Shown: positions 5,929-6,148 of the stretch, one piece after another | Position numbering within the stretch: the first letter of the stretch is position 1 | Layout: every line of letters starts with the position of its first letter | Assembly: GCA_934718155.1 (NCBI GenBank) | Contig: CAKUZF010000067.1 | Coordinates: 1 to 6,148 of the forward strand | Source of the DNA: an uncultured Parabacteroides sp. | Lineage (GTDB): Bacteria; Bacteroidota; Bacteroidia; Bacteroidales; Tannerellaceae | Length of the DNA: 6,148 nt | Direction: 5' to 3' | Made by a program: the position numbers and the translations under genes | The notes under the pieces: model-generated | The model's input: the letters and a program-made list of their open reading frames with translations, nothing else | Database searches by the model: none | Told to the model about the DNA's origin: nothing

Positions 5929-5963
5929 AAAGGCGTTGAGGATGTTCAACGCCTTTCTTATTT
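5929..5963 (+). terminator. Intrinsic terminator of the glyS-FKBP operon
   Basis: AAAGGCGTTGA (5929-5939) pairs perfectly over 11 bp with TCAACGCCTTT (5946-5956), leaving a 6-base loop, and CTTATTT follows. It begins seven bases after the FKBP stop and insulates the operon from the strong promoter downstream. Confidence 0.9.
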
Positions 5964-5968
5964 AGGGG

Positions 5969-6033
5969 AATATATTTTTTTTGAAAAAAAGTTGTCGAAA
6001 CGCTTGCGGGTTCAAAAAATAGGCGTACCTTTG
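5969..6033 (+). promoter_or_regulatory. Strong promoter with AT-rich upstream element, probably for an rRNA operon
   Basis: TTG (6004-6006) and TACCTTTG (6026-6033) are separated by exactly 19 bp, a textbook Bacteroidetes -33/-7 pair with a full consensus -7 element. Upstream, 5969-5991 is a run of T and A tracts resembling an UP element. Transcription should begin at about 6037-6041. The quality of the promoter and the leader downstream point to a stable RNA operon. Confidence 0.8.
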
Positions 6034-6037
6034 CATC

Positions 6038-6148
6038 CGCAATCGAGAAACGACATAGGTTGTGAATCGAGAGGGAGCGATCTTTGAAGAGATTTACATA
6101 ATACGACAAGTAGTACAAGTATCGGAATCGAGAGATCGATGAGAAAAG
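6038..6148 (+). other. Probable rRNA operon leader (16S gene expected beyond the right edge)
   Basis: No reading frame follows the strong promoter. GATCTTTGA (6079-6087) resembles the boxA-like antitermination element (TTCTTTGA type) found shortly upstream of 16S rRNA genes in Bacteroidetes, and the purine-rich GAGAAAAG at the end is compatible with the approach to the 16S 5' processing stem. AATCGAGA occurs three times (6041-6048, 6065-6072, 6127-6134). The mature 16S start is not in the window, so the assignment is inferred from context. Confidence 0.65.

Noticed and set aside
5413..5949. 178-codon minus-strand frame opposite the FKBP gene
   Set aside because: Arg/Ser/Pro-rich mirror translation; it also runs through the terminator hairpin.

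Overview
The window looks like chromosomal DNA of a Bacteroidales bacterium, probably near Parabacteroides, Tannerella or Porphyromonas. The clues are Bacteroidetes-type promoters (TTG, about 19 bp, TAnnTTTG), AT-rich leaders instead of Shine-Dalgarno sites, two lipoproteins with acidic residues after the lipobox cysteine, a BACON-like domain, an alpha2-type glycyl-tRNA synthetase, and a Tat-signal Gfo/Idh/MocA oxidoreductase. The genus is inference; no marker gene is complete enough to settle it.

Left part (1-950) is visibly AT-rich. It begins with a short reading frame encoding a signal peptide that stops after about 18 mature residues (a gene remnant or tiny secreted peptide). A 320-base gap with short direct and inverted repeats follows, then a small BACON-like lipoprotein gene on the plus strand. 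Middle part (955-3399) is GC-richer and holds two minus-strand genes read in the order Gfo/Idh/MocA oxidoreductase, then YitT-family membrane protein. Their junction contains a run of eight C that puts an ATG overlapping the upstream stop codon out of frame with the YitT gene.

The divergent intergenic region (3400-3847) is the most unusual stretch. It carries an array of 11-bp units in exact 11-bp phase, several in one orientation and then several in the opposite orientation around a CCGCGG centre, giving a long imperfect palindrome of about 110 bp. Three other related 11-mers lie just upstream of it. To the right, glycyl-tRNA synthetase (3848-5392) and an FKBP-type peptidyl-prolyl isomerase lipoprotein (5397-5921) form a tight two-gene operon that ends in a strong hairpin terminator. 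The window closes with a well-formed strong promoter and what looks like the leader of a ribosomal RNA operon, with the 16S gene expected just beyond the right edge.

No new defence, mobile or metabolic system is convincingly present. The items most worth following up are the 11-bp palindromic array and the poly-C junction.
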